From the NCBI RefSeq assembly GCF_001551835.1, contig NZ_LODL01000007.1:172628-236627 (forward strand): a stretch of 64,000 bases of DNA, in the 5' to 3' direction. Position numbers and translations under genes: made by a program. The stretch comes from Dechloromonas denitrificans. GTDB taxonomy: Bacteria > Pseudomonadota > Gammaproteobacteria > Burkholderiales > Rhodocyclaceae. Shown one piece after another: positions 32,266-40,968 of the stretch. The notes under the pieces were generated by a model. The model was given only the letters and a program-made list of their open reading frames with translations. It was not told the origin of the DNA and did not search any database. Within the stretch, counting starts at the first letter, position 1. The number at the start of each line of letters is the position of its first letter.

Positions 32266-32817
32266 TTATTGCGGAATGCGGCGGAAGCCGCCGTTCAGGT
32301 AGATCAGCGCTTCGCCGTCGTTGCGCTCGCAGGTGGCGAGGACTTCGCAGAGGAAGGCGTTGTGCGTGCTTTCGTCGAAAACCTTGATGACGCGGCAGTC
32401 GAAATTGGCCAGCGAGCCATCCAGGGCCGGCGCCCCGGTGGTCAACTCGCGCCAGCGGCCATGCTCGAAGCGGGCGTCGCCATGCACGCCGTCGATCATG
32501 CCGGCGAAGGCCTTGGCGACCTCCTCCTGATCGCCGGCCAGGACATTGACGCAGAGTGCGCCGCTGTTCAGGATGACTTCGCTGGCCGCGACGTTCTTGT
32601 TGACGAAGACGACCAGCCGCGGCGGGTCGGCGGTCACCGAGCAGACGGCGGTGGCGGTCAGGCCGGCCCGGCTTTCGCCATGGCGCGCGGTGATGATCGA
32701 GACGCCGACCGCGAAATGGCGCATGCCGTAGCGGTGGTCTTCCGACGTCACGGTCGGCATCGCGGCCAGCCGGGTGTTCGGCGTCCAGTCGAGCAGTTGA
32801 TTGATGTCCTTGTACAT
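32266..32817 (-). CDS. Flavin reductase component of the two-component monooxygenase
   Basis: 183-residue protein of the HpaC/HsaB flavin reductase family, which supplies reduced flavin from NAD(P)H to a partner oxygenase. Seen: MRHFAVGVSIITA, GLTATAVCSVTADPPRLVVFVNK, and LCVNVLAGDQEEVAKAFAG, all family hallmarks. The start at 32817 (GGAG nine bases upstream) leaves a 30-residue N-terminal extension before the domain. The gene follows the oxygenase by 16 bases. Confidence 0.88.
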   Translation of the reverse strand: MYKDINQLLDWTPNTRLAAMPTVTSEDHRYGMRHFAVGVSIITARHGESRAGLTATAVCSVTADPPRLVVFVNKNVAASEVILNSGALCVNVLAGDQEEVAKAFAGMIDGVHGDARFEHGRWRELTTGAPALDGSLANFDCRVIKVFDESTHNAFLCEVLATCERNDGEALIYLNGGFRRIPQ

Positions 32818-32833
32818 GGCGTGGGCGCTCCGT

Positions 32834-34060
32834 TTACTGGGCGACGGCCGCAACCGGCGGCTTGACGCCGAACGGGTTGGCCGCCGGTAGCGGATTGCCG
32901 AGCAACTGGCCGCCGAGCAGGTCGCCGATGTTGTCCTGGTTCTGCGTGATGTGATTGGCGCCGACCAGGATGTCGCGCATCTGGCGCTGCATCGGGCTGT
33001 TCAGCCAGACGCCGCGGGTCGAAGTCTTCTTGAAGATCATGTGGGCCGCCTCGAAGCATTCGCCGCCGGTAAACTGGTTGGTCGCGAAGTGGCGAACGCG
33101 GATGTCGAGCGGCACCAGCTTGCCCTGCGAGGCGTAGCCCCAGGCCTCCTCGGTGTTCTGCACGACACGAGCGGTGGCGCCGACGATCTTGGCGTAGGCC
33201 TCGCCCAGCTTGCCCTTGATGAACGGGTCCTGGACGGCGGCGCCGACCGCCTGGTTGATGTTCTGGCGCGGCACCATGTGTTCGATGTAGAGATCGACCA
33301 TGCCGCGCGCCATACCGATGATCACCGACGACACCGCGGCGTAGAAAACGTAGAAGAAGGGCATTTTGTAGAGGTCGTTCACGTGGCCGTGCGAGTCGTC
33401 GTCGTAGGCGCCGATGACGTGGCTGCGATACTCGGGCACGAAGACGTTCTTGACGATCAGCTTCTTGCTACCGGTGCCGGCCAAGCCGACGACGAACCAG
33501 TCGTCGACGATGTCGAAATCCTTGCGCTGGACCCAGAAGGAGCGGAAGACCTGTTCGCCGTTGGCCAGGCTGACGCGGCCGCCGAGGAAAGCACCGCCGG
33601 CGGCGTGGTCGCAACCGCTGGAAGTCAGCCACTCGCCATTCAGCAGATAGCCGCCTTCGGTCGCCGTGACAGTGCCGAACGGGGCGTAGGACGAGGAAAC
33701 CAGCACGCTGTTGTCCTCGCTCCACAATTCGTCGCCGCACTGGCTCGGCAGCAGGCCGACTTCGAAGGGATGGACGCCGAGCACCATGACGTTCCAGGCG
33801 CTGGACGGGCAGCCGCGAGCCAGCTCCATCAGCACCTTGTTGAGCACGTTCGGGTTCATTTCATAACCGCCCCAGCGCTTCGGCTGCAGAATCTTGAAGA
33901 AGCCGGCATCCTTGAAGGCCTGGATGGTTTCCTTCGGCACCATGCGCTCCTTTTCGCAGAGCTCGGCCCGGGCGCGCAGCAACGGGATCATGTCGCGGGC
34001 GCGCTGGACGATTTCGTCTTCGGTCGGAATTTCAATGGCGAATTTTTCGATCTTGCTCAT
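32834..34060 (-). CDS. Flavin-dependent aromatic monooxygenase, HsaA/acyl-CoA dehydrogenase fold
   Basis: 408-residue protein with the acyl-CoA dehydrogenase fold used by the oxygenase components HsaA, HpaH-like and pigment-production hydroxylases. Segments such as ELARGCPSSAWNVMVLGVHPFEVGLLP and ADG-type LNGEWLTSSGCDHA fit this branch rather than true dehydrogenases. With the flavin reductase encoded next, it should add an ortho hydroxyl to a phenolic acid, giving the catechol cleaved by MhpB. It stands where classical mhp operons have the single-component flavoprotein MhpA. GAGGAG precedes the ATG. Exact substrate not determinable here. Confidence 0.85.
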   Translation of the reverse strand: MSKIEKFAIEIPTEDEIVQRARDMIPLLRARAELCEKERMVPKETIQAFKDAGFFKILQPKRWGGYEMNPNVLNKVLMELARGCPSSAWNVMVLGVHPFEVGLLPSQCGDELWSEDNSVLVSSSYAPFGTVTATEGGYLLNGEWLTSSGCDHAAGGAFLGGRVSLANGEQVFRSFWVQRKDFDIVDDWFVVGLAGTGSKKLIVKNVFVPEYRSHVIGAYDDDSHGHVNDLYKMPFFYVFYAAVSSVIIGMARGMVDLYIEHMVPRQNINQAVGAAVQDPFIKGKLGEAYAKIVGATARVVQNTEEAWGYASQGKLVPLDIRVRHFATNQFTGGECFEAAHMIFKKTSTRGVWLNSPMQRQMRDILVGANHITQNQDNIGDLLGGQLLGNPLPAANPFGVKPPVAAVAQ

Positions 34061-34093
34061 GTTGGGACTCCTCAATTTTGAAAAACTGTTTGC

Positions 34094-35035
34094 TTAAGCC
34101 GTGACGTCGGCGCTGATCACGCCATAGCCGGCAATCCACTCGTTGATCGGACGGTAGTAGTCCTGGCGAGCCTGATAGGAACCGGCTGCCGCCAGCGCCG
34201 AGAAGGCGGCGACCCAGGTCCGGATTTCGTGCGTCGAGCGGCCCGCAGCGCGGGAAATTTCCTCGATCTTGAAGTTGTCGATTTCAGCCAGGCGACCTTC
34301 GATCAACAGATCCATGAAGGCTAGATCCCACTCGGTATTGAGCGGCGTCAGCGGGCATTCCGGTGTGCCGAAAATCTTGCCGGTGGCCAAAGTGCGGGCC
34401 TGGCGGGCAGCCCGCGCTTCCGGTGTCGGGTTGCGCCCGGCGATCAGGAAATTGGCGACCTCTTCCGGTGCATCGGCCAGCAGCGGCACCGGTGGTTCGT
34501 GCGACAGGCCGCCGGTACCGAGGATCAGCACGCGTTTGTTGAGCCGGGCGATGAACTGGCCGACCGCTTCGCCGAGTTTGCGAATGCGGCGATAGGGCCC
34601 GAAGGGCGGCGCCACCGAGTTGATGATGATGGGGATCACCGGGTAACGGGTCAGGCTGCCGGTCAGCTCTTCCAGCGTTTGCGTGCAGCCGTGGTCGACC
34701 TGCAGGCGGTGCGAAATGGCGATATCGATGTCGCTGTCGAGGATGAACTTGGCCATTTCCATGGCCAGTTCCTTGTCCACCGACAGCGGACCGGGCAACG
34801 TCTGGTAGTCGGCGACCGAGTCGGCGGCGGTGGCGATGACGAAGGGCGGCATCAGGTCGTAGAACAGGCCGTTGTAGTGATCCGGCGCGAAGACGACGAT
34901 CAGCTCGGGATCGAAAGCCTCGACCTCGGCCCGCGACCTGGCGAGAATGGCATCGACTTCCCGGACGACGTCGGCACCGGGATCGTTCAGGCCGCGCAGC
35001 GGGGTGTGCGACAGGCATTTCAGTTTGATGCTCAT
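34094..35035 (-). CDS. mhpB: 2,3-dihydroxyphenylpropionate 1,2-dioxygenase (class III extradiol)
   Basis: 313-residue iron-dependent ring-cleaving dioxygenase of the LigB superfamily. It begins MSIKLKCLSHTPLRGLNDPG; the likely iron ligands are in LSHTP and APDHYNGLFYDLMP, with HRLQVDHGCTQTLEEL and ILGTGGLSHEPP also matching MhpB. It opens 2,3-dihydroxyphenylpropionate or the cinnamate analogue. First catabolic gene of the operon; AAGGAG precedes ATG 35035. Confidence 0.93.
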   Translation of the reverse strand: MSIKLKCLSHTPLRGLNDPGADVVREVDAILARSRAEVEAFDPELIVVFAPDHYNGLFYDLMPPFVIATAADSVADYQTLPGPLSVDKELAMEMAKFILDSDIDIAISHRLQVDHGCTQTLEELTGSLTRYPVIPIIINSVAPPFGPYRRIRKLGEAVGQFIARLNKRVLILGTGGLSHEPPVPLLADAPEEVANFLIAGRNPTPEARAARQARTLATGKIFGTPECPLTPLNTEWDLAFMDLLIEGRLAEIDNFKIEEISRAAGRSTHEIRTWVAAFSALAAAGSYQARQDYYRPINEWIAGYGVISADVTA

Positions 35036-35068
35036 GCATGCTCCTTGATCTGGGGATTCAGGCAAGCC

Positions 35069-35083
35069 GCTCCCGTCAGGAGC
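35069..35083. other. Small hairpin in the mhpB leader
   Basis: GCTCC (35069-35073), loop CGTCA, GGAGC (35079-35083). It lies 34 bases before the mhpB start codon, within the proposed untranslated leader. Too short to assign a role. Confidence 0.3.
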
Positions 35084-35144
35084 CAGCGGGCACCCGAAGG
35101 CAAGGGCCGAATTGTTGGGGTGGGTGGCGCAGGAGCGCGGGGGC

Positions 35145-35195
35145 TTAGCGCTGTCGAGCCGGGCGCTGGCCGGTGTCCAGTTGGCGATCGATCAT
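35145..35195 (-). CDS. Possible 16-codon leader peptide ahead of mhpB
   Basis: On the minus strand an ATG at 35195, preceded by GTGGAGACAAAA (a good ribosome site), opens MIDRQLDTGQRPARQR and then TAA. It lies between the proposed operon promoter and mhpB, 109 bases before the mhpB start. I know no homologue. It could be a translated leader that affects operon expression, or chance. Confidence 0.3.
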   Translation of the reverse strand: MIDRQLDTGQRPARQR

Positions 35196-35228
35196 TTTTG
35201 TCTCCACGTTGTTTTATTTGGTGAAGCC

Positions 35229-35257
35229 ATTCTAGGGAGATGCAAGCGGCGGGAAAA
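35229..35257 (-). promoter_or_regulatory. Proposed promoter of the mhp-type operon
   Basis: On the minus strand TAGAAT (35234-35229, five of six to the -10 consensus) follows a poor -35 (TTTTCC, 35257-35252) at 17 bases. Start would be near 35222, leaving a leader of about 187 bases. A weak -35 is expected for an MhpR-activated promoter, and the palindrome at 35272-35288 would be centred near -58. Confidence 0.45.
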
Positions 35258-35271
35258 ATTTATCTCGCGAA

Positions 35272-35305
35272 TGTGCACAATATGCACAACATTGTTTTTA
35301 CAATG
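35272..35305. promoter_or_regulatory. Two palindromes between mhpB and mhpR, candidate IclR-family operator
   Basis: TGTGCA-CAATA-TGCACA (35272-35288) is a perfect six-base inverted repeat, as is CATTGT-TTTT-ACAATG (35290-35305) next to it. They lie 27-60 bases before the mhpR start and upstream of the proposed mhp promoter, placed to serve both directions. IclR-type regulators bind such palindromes; binding is inferred. Confidence 0.55.
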
Positions 35306-35331
35306 ATTTAAATTGCAAATCGGGAATAATC

Positions 35332-36174
35332 ATGCGTCCATCGAGTGGAGCCACCTACCGCCACGTGCAGGGCCTCAGCCGCGGCTTGTCCATCCTGCAC
35401 GCGATCAATCTGTCGGCCAACGGTTGGGCGAGCATCGCCGAATTGAGCGCGACGACCGGCCTGCATCGGACGACGGTGCGCCGCCTGCTCGAAACGCTGC
35501 AGGCCGAAGGCTATGTCCGGCGCAGCGTTTCGGATGACAGCTACCGCCTGAACCAGAAAATCCGCCAGTTGAGCGATGGCTTTACCGACGATGAATGGAT
35601 CTCCGAAGTGGCCAATCCGGTGCTCGGCGAATTGCTGCAGAAAGTCGTCTGGCCGTCCGATCTGTGCACCCTCGACGGCGACAGCATGCTGGTCCGCGAA
35701 ACGACGCACCGTTTCAGCCCGCTCTCCTTCCACCGGGCAATGATCCGCCAGCGCATGCCGGTGCTGCACACCTCGGCCGGCCGGGCCTATCTGGCTTGGT
35801 GCAGCGCCGAGGAAAGACAGCAGATCCTCCAGTTGCTGGTCGCCGGCAACGACGAACAGGCCAATTTCGCCCGCAACCGCGTGCTGGTCGAGCAGATGCT
35901 GGAAAAAGTCCGCCGCCAGGGCTACGCGACCAACGACGGCGAATGGAACCAGCAGATCAAGATTGCCGCGATCGCCGTACCGATCCGCCATAACGGCCAT
36001 GTACTGGCCTCGATCAACGTCGTCTTCCTGAAGAAAGCGATGAGCCTCGCCGAGGCGGTCGAGCGTTATCTGCCGGAGTTGAACTCAGCGGTCGGGAAAA
36101 TCCAGGCCCGCCTCAGCGAAATGGATACGGCACTGCCCCAGGGCACACCGGGCATCTCTATTCAGGAAAGCTGA
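35332..36174 (+). CDS. mhpR: IclR-family transcriptional regulator, MhpR type
   Basis: 280-residue DNA-binding regulator. An N-terminal winged helix-turn-helix (LSRGLSILHAINL, SIAELSATTGLHRTTVRRLLETLQAEGYV) is followed by the IclR effector domain (LHTSAGRAYLAWCSAEE, IAAIAVPIRHNGHVLASINVVF). It is divergent from the catabolic operon, like mhpR in E. coli, which activates mhp genes with hydroxyphenylpropionate. Two palindromes lie in the shared promoter region. The 3' end converges on the flavoprotein gene with a 9-base gap. Confidence 0.88.
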   Translation: MRPSSGATYRHVQGLSRGLSILHAINLSANGWASIAELSATTGLHRTTVRRLLETLQAEGYVRRSVSDDSYRLNQKIRQLSDGFTDDEWISEVANPVLGELLQKVVWPSDLCTLDGDSMLVRETTHRFSPLSFHRAMIRQRMPVLHTSAGRAYLAWCSAEERQQILQLLVAGNDEQANFARNRVLVEQMLEKVRRQGYATNDGEWNQQIKIAAIAVPIRHNGHVLASINVVFLKKAMSLAEAVERYLPELNSAVGKIQARLSEMDTALPQGTPGISIQES

Positions 36175-36183
36175 AGCCGCTGG

Positions 36184-37401
36184 TTAAGGACGGCTTTCCG
36201 TCAACCATCTCCGGGCGCCCTGCCCGGCCGCCCGGCCGCTGGCCAGACAGGCGGTCAGAAGATAACCGCCGGTCGGCGCTTCCCAATCGAGCATCTCGCC
36301 GGCGCAGAAAATGCCGGGCATCCGGCGCAGCATCAACTGCTCGTCGAGTGCCTCGAAAACCACCCCGCCGGCCGTGCTGATCGCCTCGTCGAGCGGCCGC
36401 GTGGCCTGCACCGGCAGCGGCAGCGCCTTGATCGCGGCGGCCAGCGGGACTGCTGCGGTCAACTGCTCGGGCGGGCAAAATTCGCGCAGCAAGCCGGCCT
36501 TGACACCCTCGATGCCGGCCCGGCGGCGCAGATGGTTGCTTAGCGAATCGCGGCCGCGCGGATAGGACAGATCGGCGACCAGCCGGTCCAGCGAACGGCC
36601 GGGCGCCAGATCGAGGGTCAAAACTGCTTTGCCATCGCGTTCCAGCGCATCGCGCAACGGTGCCGACACGGCATAGACCAGGCCGCCCTCGATACCGTCG
36701 GCGGTGATATTGAATTCGCCCTGCTGCCGGGATTGGCCGATGCTGGCCACCACTGGCTTGACCGGCTGGCCAGCGAAGCGCTCGCGAAAATAAGCGCTCC
36801 ACGCCACGTCGAAACCGCAATTAGCCGGCCGTAACGGTGCGACCGGCACGCCACGTTCGCTGAGCAGCGGCACCCAGGCCCCATCCGAACCCAGCTTGCG
36901 CCAACTGCCGCCGCCCAACGCCAGAATCACCGCATCGGCGTGGACGCAGCTTTCGCCGTCCGGCGTCGCGAAGCGCAAGGCGCCAGCGGCCGTCCAGCCC
37001 AGCCAGCGATGGCGGACATGGAAATGCACGCCGCTGTCGCGCAGCCGGTGCAGCCAGGCGCGCAGCAAGGGGGCGGCTTTCATTTCGGTCGGAAAAACGC
37101 GGCCCGAAGTGCCGACGAAGGTATCGATGCCGAGGCCGTGGATCCAGCTACGCACAGCATCCGGCCCGAAAGCGTCGAGCAGCGGTGCGATCTGCGCCTG
37201 ACGCGTGCCGTAGCGACCGACGAAAGCCGGCAGCGGCTCGCTGTGCGTGATGTTCATGCCGCCCCGGCCGGCCATCAGGAACTTGCGGCCGAGCGACAGC
37301 ATGGCATCGAAAACCGCCACTTCGAGGCCGTCGACCGCGGCAATCTGCTCGGCCGCCATCAGCCCGGCCGGGCCACCGCCAATGATGGCGATACGGGGCA
37401 T
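36184..37401 (-). CDS. BaiN/YhiN-family flavoprotein (HI0933-like)
   Basis: 405-residue NAD(P)/FAD-dependent oxidoreductase of the HI0933 family. The FAD-binding start is IAIIGGGPAGLMAAEQIA, followed by KFLMAGRGGMNITHSEP and, near the C-terminus, GIFCAGEMLDWEAPTGGYLL. The shorter TIGR03862-like form fits. Reaction unknown for most members. It overlaps the stop of the transglutaminase-like gene by one base (TGATG) and so appears to be co-transcribed with the ATP-grasp/alpha-E genes, though it is not a standard part of that system. Confidence 0.85.
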   Translation of the reverse strand: MPRIAIIGGGPAGLMAAEQIAAVDGLEVAVFDAMLSLGRKFLMAGRGGMNITHSEPLPAFVGRYGTRQAQIAPLLDAFGPDAVRSWIHGLGIDTFVGTSGRVFPTEMKAAPLLRAWLHRLRDSGVHFHVRHRWLGWTAAGALRFATPDGESCVHADAVILALGGGSWRKLGSDGAWVPLLSERGVPVAPLRPANCGFDVAWSAYFRERFAGQPVKPVVASIGQSRQQGEFNITADGIEGGLVYAVSAPLRDALERDGKAVLTLDLAPGRSLDRLVADLSYPRGRDSLSNHLRRRAGIEGVKAGLLREFCPPEQLTAAVPLAAAIKALPLPVQATRPLDEAISTAGGVVFEALDEQLMLRRMPGIFCAGEMLDWEAPTGGYLLTACLASGRAAGQGARRWLTESRP

Positions 37402-38372
37402 CAGCGCTCCGGCCGCTCGGCGGCGGCAATGGCGCCGGAAAGGGCCGGCAGCAATTCCTCTTCGTCGAGCGGGGTGACGGTGACGGCGACCTCCGGCTCG
37501 GCGCCACCGCCGCCGAGAATGATGCCGCGCAAGGGCGAGATATCGCCGAAATCGCGGCCGAAAGCGACGGTGATGTGCTCGGTATCGGGCAACAGGTTGT
37601 TGGTCGGGTCGAAATCGACCCAGTCGTTGTCGAAGTCCGGGGCATAGACCGAAACCCAGGCATGCGATGCATCGGCCCCGATCAGGCGCGGCTTGCCCGG
37701 CGGCGGCCGGGTCAGCAGGTAGCCACTGACATAGCGGGCCGACAGACCGAGGGCACGCAGGCAGGCGATCATCAGGTGGGCGAAGTCCTGGCAGACGCCG
37801 CGCTTCTTTTCGAGCACTTCCATAACCGGCGTCGACACGGTGGTCGCCTCCGGATCGAACTTGAATTCCTTGAAAATCTTCGCCATCAGCGCCTCGGCGC
37901 CGAGCAGCACCGGTCGCCCGGGCGGGAAGCAGTCGGCCGCGTAATCGGCCAGTTCGTGCTTGATGCGGACATGGGCGCTTTCGAACAGGAAGCGCGTCGC
38001 ATCGAGGTCGGCCGGCCGCGAGTCGGAGGCATCGTAGGCCAGACGGTCGCGGACCTTTTCCCAGGGCAGCGAGCTTTCCAGCTTTTCCGGCAGGTGCGGC
38101 GTCACGGCGATGCTCATTGCCGAACTGATGCGCAGGCTGTCGTGCGGCGCATGGAAGGCGATCCAGGTCACCGGGTTGCCGAAAGCATCCTGGCCATCGC
38201 GCCGCCAGGTCGGTGACGGCGTGACGGCGATATGCTGCTCCTCGATCTGCTGCCAGGCGAGAATGCGCGGCGACAGGTGCAACTGCTGCTGCGATAGCGA
38301 AACAGGGCTGCCGTAGTCGTAGGTCGTTTCGTGCAGCACGTGGTAACGGACGGGCGTTTTTTCCATGATCAC
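37401..38372 (-). CDS. Transglutaminase-like cysteine protease of the ATP-grasp/alpha-E system
   Basis: 323-residue protein. N-terminal beta domain (VRYHVLHETTYDYGSPVSLS) of the bacterial transglutaminase N type, then the transglutaminase-like core with Cys in KKRGVCQDFAHLMI, His in DASHAWVSVYAP and Asp in WVDFDPTNN. Such enzymes cleave or transfer amide bonds. The frame opens at GTG 38372, which overlaps the upstream stop by four bases (GTGA); ATG 38366 is a possible alternative. It belongs to the COG1305 members that accompany alpha-E and permuted ATP-grasp genes. Confidence 0.85.
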   Translation of the reverse strand: MIMEKTPVRYHVLHETTYDYGSPVSLSQQQLHLSPRILAWQQIEEQHIAVTPSPTWRRDGQDAFGNPVTWIAFHAPHDSLRISSAMSIAVTPHLPEKLESSLPWEKVRDRLAYDASDSRPADLDATRFLFESAHVRIKHELADYAADCFPPGRPVLLGAEALMAKIFKEFKFDPEATTVSTPVMEVLEKKRGVCQDFAHLMIACLRALGLSARYVSGYLLTRPPPGKPRLIGADASHAWVSVYAPDFDNDWVDFDPTNNLLPDTEHITVAFGRDFGDISPLRGIILGGGGAEPEVAVTVTPLDEEELLPALSGAIAAAERPER

Positions 38373-40888
38373 AGGGCCATCGTCTGCCGGCTGACATCGC
38401 CGACGTGCGTGAAATAGCGCATACCGAGCCAGTCGGAGAGCTGCACGGCGGCGCTATCGAGTTCGCGGAGCAGTGCCGCCAGGTCGTCGCAGACCGGGCA
38501 ATTCCGCTCCGGGCTGAACTGCGTCTGCTCGAAACGTTCCAGGTCGAAGCCCTGCAGGCGATGCAGGACTTCCGGCAAATTGCTCGCACTGTGCTCATCC
38601 AGCTCGCGCGCCATGCGGTCGAGATAGCGGGCCAGCACACTGGCCTGGAAGATCAGGCCGTGCGGGTTGCTGTCGTCGAAGACCAGCAGGTCGAGTACCG
38701 GCAACAGTTCCGGCAGGCGCGAATAGCGCGAGCGATAGGTGATGATCGAATCGGTCAGTTCGAGCAGCCATTCGAGACTGCCCGGGCCGCGCGTGGACGG
38801 CATCTTCAGGAAATTGGCGATGGTATTGGCGAGGAAGGACAAGCGCTCCAGCCGGCGGCCGATGATCAGGAAACGCCAGCCATCGTCGCGCGTCATGTTG
38901 TCCATCGCAAAGCCGGTCAAGGAAGAGGAAACACCGAGCACGCGGTCGAGGAAGGCAATCGCCTCGGTCAGCGTCGGATGTATCTTCAGCGCCGCCTGCT
39001 GCTCGCGCTGCAGGCGGTTCAGCGAATGCCAGTGGTCGAGCGACAGCCGTTCGCGGACATGCGTCGCCGACCACATCAGATTGCGGATATTGCCGGCCAG
39101 GCTGCCCGGCTGGTTCGGATCGTAGATCGCTTCGAGCAACACGTGCTCGCTGCCCTCCTTGACCTCGTTATCCTCTTCCGGGGTCGGCAAAATGCCGAGA
39201 ATCGTCGCCATTTCCATCGCCGAAGCGACCGCCGGCGTCTTGCCGCCGCTCGCCTCGACGACGCGGCTCAGCGCCACCCGCAGCATGCGGGCGCTGTCGT
39301 CGAAACGTTCCGAGTAGCGGCCGAGCCAGAACAGGTTTTCAACGACCCGCGAAGTCAGATTGGCGCCGGCCCGGACCAGGTCGCGAACCCCGACCGAGGG
39401 CTTGAGCATGGTGAATTCGCTGACCGGACCATCGGTCAACACCCAGGCATCCTTCGAGGCGCCACCGCGCTGCATCGAAATGATGCGGGCGTTGGCGCCG
39501 GTCGCGACACGGGCCAGGCCGCCCGGCATCACCGAGTAGCCATCCGGCGAGGCGACGGCATAGGCGCGCAGGCCGACCGGCCGAGCCAGCAGGCGGCGCT
39601 CGTGCGAGCGGCTCCAGGTCGGCCCCTGCGACAGATTGACCATCTCCTGGGCGACATAGGCGTGCGGCCGCGCCTCGATCCGGTGCAGCATCTCGGCCCG
39701 CGCCTCGCCTTTCAGCTCGTAACCGAACACCGGGTCCATGCGCTGCGTCGGGTAGGCCGGCTTGATGACCAGATCGTCGAAGTTTTCGCGAACGTAGTCG
39801 AGCGCCGGCTTTTCGCCGCACCACCAGGTACCGACCGAGGGCATCGCCAGTTCCTCGCCGAGCAGCTTGCGACAGATCGCCGGCAGGAAGCCCATCAGCG
39901 CCCCGGAGGCGAGCAGGCCGCTGCCCAGCGCATTGGCGATGACGACGCGGCCGGCCCGCGCCACATTGAGCAGACCGGGAATGCCGAGCGCCGACTCGCC
40001 GCGCAGTTCGAGCGGGTCGCAATAGCCGTCATCCTGCCGGCGCAGCACGACATGCACCCGCTTCAGGCCGCGCAGGGTTTTCAGGAACAGCGTATCGCCG
40101 CGCACCGTCAGGTCTTGCCCCTCGACCAGCGGGAAACCGAGGTAACGCGCCAGATAGGCATGTTCGAAATAGGTTTCGTTGTACGGCCCGGGGGTCAGCA
40201 GCACGATATGCGGCTGTTCGTCGCCGTCGACCGGGGCCAGCGCGTTGAGGCCGTCCTGCTGGTCGCGGAAGAAGTCGGCCAGATGCTGGACGTGCAGATC
40301 GCGGAACATTTCCGGGAAGACGCGCGAAACGATCAGCCGGTTTTCCAGCGCGTAGCCGGCCCCGGAAGGCGCCTGCGTGCGGTCGGCGATGACCCACCAA
40401 CGCCCATCCGGCGAACGGGCCAGATCAACGGCGTACTGGTGCAGCCAGGTGCCGCCGGCCGGCTTGATGCCATGGCAAGGCCACAGGTAACCGTGCTGGC
40501 CGAAGACCAGGGCCGGTGGCAGCAAGCCTTCGGCGAGCAGGGTCTGCTCGCCGTAGAGGTCGGCCAGGATGGCGTTGAGCAGCGTCGCACGCTGGGCGAC
40601 GGCAGCCGAGACCTCGGCCCACTCCTCGGGCGGAATGATCAGCGGCAGCGGATCGAGCGCCCACGGCCGATCCGAACCGCTGGGATCGGCGTAGACGTTG
40701 TAGGTCACCCCGTTTTCCTGAATCCGCCGATCGACGAAATCGAGGCGGCGATGCATTTCTTCAGGCGCGATCGAATCGAGATGGATGAAAAACTGCCGCC
40801 AGTGCGGGCGCACGGCGCCATCGGCAGTCAGCATTTCATCGTAGCGACGCGCGCTATGGGGGTAAATTGCGAGGAGTGTGCGGGCCAT
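38369..40888 (-). CDS. Circularly permuted ATP-grasp fused to an alpha-E domain
   Basis: 839-residue fusion. Residues about 1-480 are the permuted ATP-grasp (MLTADGAVRPHW, QPHIVLLTPGPYNETYFEHA, LVEGQDLTVRGD, RVVIANALGSGLLAS), a predicted amide- or peptide-bond-forming ligase. Residues about 510-835 are the alpha-helical alpha-E domain (RVVENLFWLGRYSERFDDSARMLR). The same two domains occur as separate proteins at 45737-48100. Starts 80 bases after the large transglutaminase gene and overlaps the next by four bases. Substrate unknown. Confidence 0.88.
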   Translation of the reverse strand: MARTLLAIYPHSARRYDEMLTADGAVRPHWRQFFIHLDSIAPEEMHRRLDFVDRRIQENGVTYNVYADPSGSDRPWALDPLPLIIPPEEWAEVSAAVAQRATLLNAILADLYGEQTLLAEGLLPPALVFGQHGYLWPCHGIKPAGGTWLHQYAVDLARSPDGRWWVIADRTQAPSGAGYALENRLIVSRVFPEMFRDLHVQHLADFFRDQQDGLNALAPVDGDEQPHIVLLTPGPYNETYFEHAYLARYLGFPLVEGQDLTVRGDTLFLKTLRGLKRVHVVLRRQDDGYCDPLELRGESALGIPGLLNVARAGRVVIANALGSGLLASGALMGFLPAICRKLLGEELAMPSVGTWWCGEKPALDYVRENFDDLVIKPAYPTQRMDPVFGYELKGEARAEMLHRIEARPHAYVAQEMVNLSQGPTWSRSHERRLLARPVGLRAYAVASPDGYSVMPGGLARVATGANARIISMQRGGASKDAWVLTDGPVSEFTMLKPSVGVRDLVRAGANLTSRVVENLFWLGRYSERFDDSARMLRVALSRVVEASGGKTPAVASAMEMATILGILPTPEEDNEVKEGSEHVLLEAIYDPNQPGSLAGNIRNLMWSATHVRERLSLDHWHSLNRLQREQQAALKIHPTLTEAIAFLDRVLGVSSSLTGFAMDNMTRDDGWRFLIIGRRLERLSFLANTIANFLKMPSTRGPGSLEWLLELTDSIITYRSRYSRLPELLPVLDLLVFDDSNPHGLIFQASVLARYLDRMARELDEHSASNLPEVLHRLQGFDLERFEQTQFSPERNCPVCDDLAALLRELDSAAVQLSDWLGMRYFTHVGDVSRQTMAL

Positions 40889-40932
40889 TCAGCCAGTCAG
40901 AGAGCGCGGGCGGGCCGTTTCCGGCCCTTTTC

Positions 40933-40950
40933 CTGCGGCCCGAAGGCCGC
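40933..40950 (-). other. cUUCGg hairpin between two operon genes
   Basis: Transcribed from the minus strand: TGCGGCC, TTCG, GGCCGCA, a perfect seven-base-pair stem closed by the very stable C(UUCG)G tetraloop. It is in the 80-base gap upstream of the ATP-grasp fusion and may set mRNA stability. Confidence 0.6.
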
Positions 40951-40968
40951 AACCCACGTCAGAAGGGG

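Noticed and set aside
36165-36199. GGAAAGC...GCTTTCC inverted repeat between mhpR and the flavoprotein gene
   Set aside because: Stem of seven bases with a 21-base loop and no T-run, lying mostly in coding ends; too weak to call a terminator.
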